Below are positions 59,642 to 64,000 of a stretch of 64,000 nucleotides of DNA, in pieces (position 1 is the stretch's first letter; every line of letters begins with the position of its first letter). The notes below the pieces were generated by a model that was not told the DNA's origin, did not search any database, and saw only the letters and a list, made by a program, of their open reading frames with translations. This DNA is from Lepidurus packardi. Taxonomy: Eukaryota; Arthropoda; Branchiopoda; Notostraca; Triopsidae. The DNA is taken from positions 496,001-560,000 of the forward strand of contig JAKZAN010000004.1 of NCBI GenBank assembly GCA_023053545.1, written 5' to 3'. The position numbers were made by a program, and so were the translations under genes.

Positions 59642-60117
59642 TGGCGCAGTCGGTAGGATCGACGGCCGATCTTTCTAAATTCGTACCGGAGACTTTTTCT
59701 ACCGGTACGGGAGACGATTGGAAAGTGTGGTGTCGGTTGTTCGATCGCTATGCCGAATTCAGTAGTTTGGAAGACTTAAAAAAGTGGAACACTTTGCAAT
59801 GTGCTTACGCGGACGAGCGGAAGAGTTGTACTCAACGCTGGACAAAGATACGCAAGTGAATTATGAAAGTGCTGTGGCCGCGTTAAGTGAAATTTTTCAA
59901 TAAAAAGAAAACTTGTCAGCGAAAACTTGAAGAGACGGTTAGATATAGGGGTGAGACCGCGCTGGAATTTGTTTACCTACTTCCTCACACCTTGAAGCAG
60001 GCCTACCCAACAATTGATCTTTCCAGCCAAGAAGGACTTCTCGTTAGTCGCTTGATCGACTCAGCAGAGCCAGAAGAATTGCGTATGAAACTGAACGCGT
60101 ATGAAACAGTTACTTGA
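59642..60117 (+). mobile_element. Ty3/Gypsy fragment (primer-binding site plus gag start), right arm copy
   Basis: TGGCGCAGTCGGTAGGAT (59642-59659) fits the 3' end of a tRNA-Ser and marks the end of a 5' LTR. Gag follows with STGTGDDWKVWCRLFDRYAE, a stop, then KLEETVRYRGETALEFVYLL, as in the left arm. The two gag pieces are separated at the same place in both arms, so that lesion predates the duplication. The copy ends at the duplication border. Confidence 0.8.
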
Positions 60118-61555
60118 GCTGCGGCTTTCTATGCATTCAGAAACGCTTGTATACAGCCATCAATTACTGCACTGCAACGGATGGCTCCTCCACCTGCGAG
60201 TTTCTAGCTACGGATATCTGTGTTAGATACATTCACATGTTCGCCTTAAGCTATAAGGTTCATGAATTGCAGACCGTAACTTAGTACTCACCAATGCATT
60301 CCACTATTTCCTAGATTCCACAGAAAAGGTTAAACAGAAACACGCTTAAAATTACGACGTAATGACTTAATATAAAGTTACACTGAGCTCAACTGGAAAA
60401 TGTAATGATTTGTTCCGAGTTGCTTCTCGTTTGTTACGCCCGCAACAATATACATCACACGATAGCAAGTAATACAATAAGGATTGCAATGATCAATATA
60501 AAATCTACTGAATAAGCTCTTTGACAAACTCTTCCGTATGTTTATTTTTAAAAAATAAATAACTAAATTAACAAATAACTAAAAGAAAACCTTACGATTG
60601 TGAGGCGCAGGTATTTATCCTAGTGAAATGCTGTTTACTTTTTTAGTTTTTTTTTTATTGGGAAGCCATTGTTACGCTTTGGTAGACGCGCCCACAGAGG
60701 TAAATAACCGTGTTGTAAAATAAAGGAAAAGGGAATTAAAGACTTACCGATTCACTTGCCTTCAACATCCATGTGATGGTTTTCTAAAATAACTTGACGC
60801 AACTCAAGCTTATCGGGTTTTTCACTGGTATTGTTGTGACAGTTTTAACGTGCCGTTGCACTACGGTTGCACCATCTTCAACCTGAACAAAAGAGACGCC
60901 GGCTGGAGGCAACCGCGGAACTGTAATAGTTGCCGTTAGAGTTGCTGCTGTACAGACTCCAATTCTTACAGGACTTTTCTATGTTTCTCAATTAATGCTT
61001 TGTTCTCAATAAATTTGATACAAACTAAGCACGTATTTCGTTACTAGTTTTCCCATCTTAACCAGTGACACTAGTTAGTACATTAGTAGTGTAGGGTGCA
61101 GTTAATTCTGTAGTTAAATACAGCATATAACCAGGACAACGTGACAACAGCAGCCAAAACCGAATGAAAACAAATGTCAAGGATTGGAGAGGCATTCCCA
61201 AACTGTGTTTGGGGCAAACTGAAGACGCATTCCGAATCAGACTTCCAGGTAATGGCGTTCTTCTTTTCTTATTGCAAGCCAAATTTGGCTATTTGGGAGA
61301 TTTTCTGTGTGTTAGTTAATAATTCACCCATAAAATGCATACGCCGTATACTAACATGGAAAACAAATTGGCAAGGTCAATGGCGGTAGTTTAACAGGAA
61401 TTTCAAAGACAATAGTTTGATCAATGACCGCTTGATGGTTTCCATTTATGTGCGTAAAATGACCACAGTTAATTTCAGTTCATCTTCTACACAGGACACC
61501 TAGAGTACACACTACTGGAAAGACGACCAGTAATCGTACAGCATGGGCTTGTTTT
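60110..61555. other. Unique spacer in the right arm, no gene identified
   Basis: No counterpart in the left arm at this place. A minus-strand segment at about 60969-60785 stays open (TITVPRLPPAGVSFVQVEDG) but has no start and no recognised domain. Otherwise AT-rich. Confidence 0.4.
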
Positions 61556-61940
61556 TCAATAAAACCATTGAAAGGTCGCCCTTTACTATAGCGCGCTTTT
61601 CAAGGTTAATGCGTCATAAGTGTGTCTTTTCGTAACTGACACTAGAATAATGTTACTACCTTAAACACGGGAAATGTGAATGTTATAAGAAAAGATGAAA
61701 ATACAAAGTACGGAGGATTAACACAACATGGTCAAGACTGTCCTTGAAAACATGCATGAAGAAATCACGGACCTTATGATCGAGTCATAAGGTCTCGTTA
61801 AACTTAGGGAAAGGATCAACATACCTGTACCTGGACAAACGAAAGTAAAAGGTATGCCTATGACAAGATCGCATTTCCTCTAGGCGACATTGAAACCAAG
61901 GCACTTGTTCCAGGGTGCTCCACTTCCATTTCGCTTGAGG

Positions 61941-61947
61941 TATAAAA
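61941..61947 (+). promoter_or_regulatory. TATA box of cuticle gene 12
   Basis: TATAAAA 63 bp upstream of the ATG; its mirror copy reads TATAAAG. Confidence 0.65.
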
Positions 61948-62009
61948 CCAAGCGTCTTTCTTAGATCAAGTCAGTTCAGTCTTCCCCCTCTGATACTTCC
62001 AAACCAACA

Positions 62010-62602
62010 ATGAAGATCTTCTTGATCGTCGCTTTCTTGGCCGCTGCCTCCGCAGCTAGCCTGTACTCTGCAGCTTACTCCAGCAACGCACTCCGCCCGG
62101 AGATAACCATCGTGAGCCAAAGCGATGTCCGCAACCCAGACGGAAGCAGCCAATGGAGGTAAGTTTCTTTTCACTGCATTTTTACGTCGTTTCATTTAGT
62201 TGTTTTAAAATTATTCCCACTTAAAACTACGTGTTTTCTAGCTACGCTTCATCTGACGGAACGACCCGAGAAGAAGCTCAAGTCCAGAAGCTGATCGGCA
62301 ACGAAATGGGCAACACCAACCGCGGATCTTCTTCTTTCATTACCCCCGAAGGGCAACGCATCGCTTTGACCTGGGTGGCTGACGAGAACGGATTCCGACC
62401 CATGGGTGACCACTTGCCCGTCGCCCCCGAATACACCCCAGAAGTCGCCGCCGTCTGGGCCACCGTCCGTCCCCCAACCTATTCTGCCTCAGCTTATGCT
62501 GCCCCCACCTATGCTACGCCCACCGTCTACCGTGCAACCGCTTATGTTGCTCCCGTCGCCTACCGTGCCTCCGCTGTCTACCCCGCCCCCGCCCGTTATT
62601 AA
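62010..62602 (+). CDS. RR-1-type cuticle protein (cuticle gene 12, mirror of gene 4)
   Basis: Exons 62010-62158 and 62242-62602, 169 residues. The signal peptide is MKIFLIVAFLAAASAAS, then LYSAAYSSNALRPEITIV. The core SYASSDGTTREEAQVQKLIG, NTNRGSSSFITPEGQR and LTWVADENGFRPMGDHLP is identical to gene 4 apart from SYASSDG. The tail is five residues longer (YAAPTYATPTVYRATAYVAP). The intron and the flanks are also closely similar. Confidence 0.9.
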
Positions 62603-63537
62603 ATTGCCAACAAATTGTCCCTAAATAGGAGATTTATTTATTAATACATTTTACAACGCAAAACACTTGTTTACATTGATTTTGCCTAGGCTACTCAATT
62701 AGGATAATTTACAATGAAATTTGAAAGCAAGATCAAATTTCTTGTAGAGTTAATCGTTTTAATGGTCAAGTCAAATTGCGCATAAAACCAGCTTAAAATA
62801 AATCTTTTGCCAATAAATTTTAGATTATAGTGCCAAAACCTTTTGGAGCCAAGGATCTTTGTAGTGCTGATCAGGCTCACCGAAAAGACTACTTGTTCCA
62901 AAATCTTGCGATTTTTTTGCAGAAAAAACCCTTACATAGTTAAAAGTTATTATGAGATCAAATACGCAGAGGATCGTTTGATTGGCATTAATTCTTGCTA
63001 TAAAAAATACCAAGATTATACTATTTTCATAAATTCAATCAAATGTTAATGGACATAAAGTTAGTTATAGGTCCACAATATTAGTTTAATTGCATTAATT
63101 CTACTTCAAAATTACCTAAAAAGAATTAACTATTTTTATAAATTCAATCGTTAATGAAAATACCACTAGTAATAGGAAGTACTGTTCCCATTCGGATTTT
63201 AAAGAATCATAATGGAAGGAAATTGTAGCTCTAGTAATAGCATAGAAAAATTCTCGGCTTGATTTTTTATATGACTATTAGCACTTCGTCAAAGTGTATA
63301 GAACAGTTTCGGTACAGATTATAAACTATAGGAAAGTCTACAGATAATACACCGTCAATATTATCATAGGAAGAACTACTTCATATAAACGATACGCCTT
63401 CGTAACGCAAGTTGGCATGTCATGCAACTCCAGGGTAGGCAAAAGTAAAAGGGAAGCTTCCAATTTCAAACCGCCCTTCCCCGAGGCGAGCCCTATAACC
63501 GCCGGCAAAATACTGAACTTGCTCCAGTTATCTACGG

Positions 63538-63545
63538 TATAAAAG
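63538..63545 (+). promoter_or_regulatory. TATA box of cuticle gene 13
   Basis: TATAAAAG 61 bp upstream of the ATG. Confidence 0.7.
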
Positions 63546-63605
63546 CACTGGCTGTGGTTCAGTCTAATCAGTTCAGTCTCACTCTCTGATCCCTCCAAAC
63601 CAACA

Positions 63606-64000
63606 ATGAAATTTTTCTTGATCGCCGCATTCTTGGCCGCTGCCTCCGCAGCCAGTGTGTACCCTGCAGCTTACCCAAGCTACGCTAAACACCCTGAGAT
63701 TACCATCGTGAGCCAAAGCGATGTTCGCAACCCAGACGGAAGCAGCCAATGGAGGTAAGCTTATTCAGTCATCTTTCTGATTCTTTAACTTCAAGTGTTA
63801 AATTTCTAGCTACGCCGGATCTGACGGCACGACCCGCGAAGAATCTCAAGTTCAGAAGCAGATCGGTTATGAATCTGGCAACACCAACCGCGGATCTTCC
63901 TACTGGGTTGCCCCTAATGGCGAACGTTTGACTTTGAGCTGGGTTGCTGACGAGAACGGATTCCAGCCCAAGGGTGACCACTTGCCTGTTTCTCCCCAAC
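63606..64000 (+). CDS. RR-1-type cuticle protein (cuticle gene 13, mirror of gene 3), truncated by window end
   Basis: Exon 1 63606-63754 (MKFFLIAAFLAAASAASVYP) and exon 2 from 63810 running off the window. The visible core YESGNTNRGSSYWVAPNGER and LSWVADENGFQPKGDHLP matches gene 3 (APNGER against APSGER). The tail is not visible. At the edge it reads PVSPQ where gene 3 has PVAPQ. Confidence 0.9.

Larger units (their letters stand above)
57861..60100. repeat. Inner block of the inverted duplication, right arm
   Basis: Mirror image of 20880-23193. It starts where the lectin-like gene is cut off and ends inside the Gypsy gag, where the left copy continues (RMKLNATSD) and this copy changes to unrelated sequence (RMKLNAYETVT, stop). 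Confidence 0.85.
61560..64000. repeat. Outer block of the inverted duplication, right arm
   Basis: Mirror image of about 9360-12010, including both cuticle genes, both promoters and the DNA between them. It continues past the window edge. Confidence 0.85.

Noticed and set aside
59641-59660. tRNA-like A-box (TGGCGCAGTCGG) suggesting a tRNA gene or SINE
   Set aside because: There is no B-box or cloverleaf downstream. It fits better as a Gypsy primer-binding site complementary to tRNA-Ser, because gag follows directly.
60785-60969. Open minus-strand segment (TITVPRLPPAGVSFVQVEDG)
   Set aside because: No start codon, no clear splice partners and no recognised domain; it could be chance or an isolated exon, so it is mentioned only in the spacer entry.

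Overview
The window is nuclear DNA of an arthropod, most likely a crustacean. The evidence is thirteen small two-exon genes for RR-type (chitin-binding) cuticle proteins, many introns of about 60 bp with GT/AG borders, intron-rich P450 and UDP-glucuronosyltransferase (UGT) genes, fragments of conserved eukaryotic genes (EEF1AKMT1, CDC5L), and many hAT, CACTA-like, piggyBac-like, PIF-like, Ty3/Gypsy and BEL/Pao elements or relics. I cannot name the species. Nothing bacterial, no tRNA or rRNA gene and no CRISPR array was seen.

Layout. 1-2.0 kb: broken hAT element running off the left edge. 2.8-11.6 kb: four minus-strand cuticle genes (group I). 12.5-17.0 kb: 4.5-kb CACTA-like element next to a stranded cuticle-gene promoter. 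17.7-19.5 kb: intact five-exon UGT. 19.9-21.3 kb: BEL/Pao and Gypsy debris. 21.7-22.3 kb: fifth group I cuticle gene. 23.6-25.1 kb: hAT element with perfect 8-bp target duplication. 25.4-29.5 kb: P450 pseudogene followed by an intact 13-exon P450. 29.9-31.6 kb: a small membrane-protein gene and an unidentified cysteine-rich gene. 32.1-43.0 kb: plus-strand cuticle cluster II (five genes, two pseudogene fragments). 43.6-47.3 kb: head-to-head EEF1AKMT1 (one in-frame stop) and CDC5L (many breaks). 49.5-53.9 kb: tandem mucin-like membrane glycoprotein genes, one decayed. 54.0-56.2 kb: nested piggyBac-like and hAT MITEs and a Gypsy integrase fragment. 56.4-57.9 kb: C-type-lectin-like gene. 58.7-64 kb: three plus-strand group I cuticle genes.

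The main large-scale feature is an inverted duplication. Cuticle genes 3, 4 and 5 with their flanks (9.2-12.0 and 20.9-23.2 kb, minus strand) reappear in mirror order on the plus strand at 61.6-64 and 57.9-60.1 kb, around a 34.7-kb spacer. A Gypsy fragment beside gene 5 is present in both arms, so it inserted before the duplication. The left arm carries about 8.9 kb between the two matching blocks and the right arm about 1.5 kb; the extra left-arm DNA includes the CACTA-like element, UGT and BEL/Pao debris.

Functionally, the cuticle genes encode secreted proteins with an RR-1-type chitin-binding core and Ala/Pro/Tyr-rich C-terminal tails. They share TATA boxes and one phase-2 intron, suggesting co-expressed structural genes. 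The P450 and UGT are phase I and phase II detoxification-type enzymes. All exon models were read by eye from splice sites and reading-phase agreement and have no transcript support.
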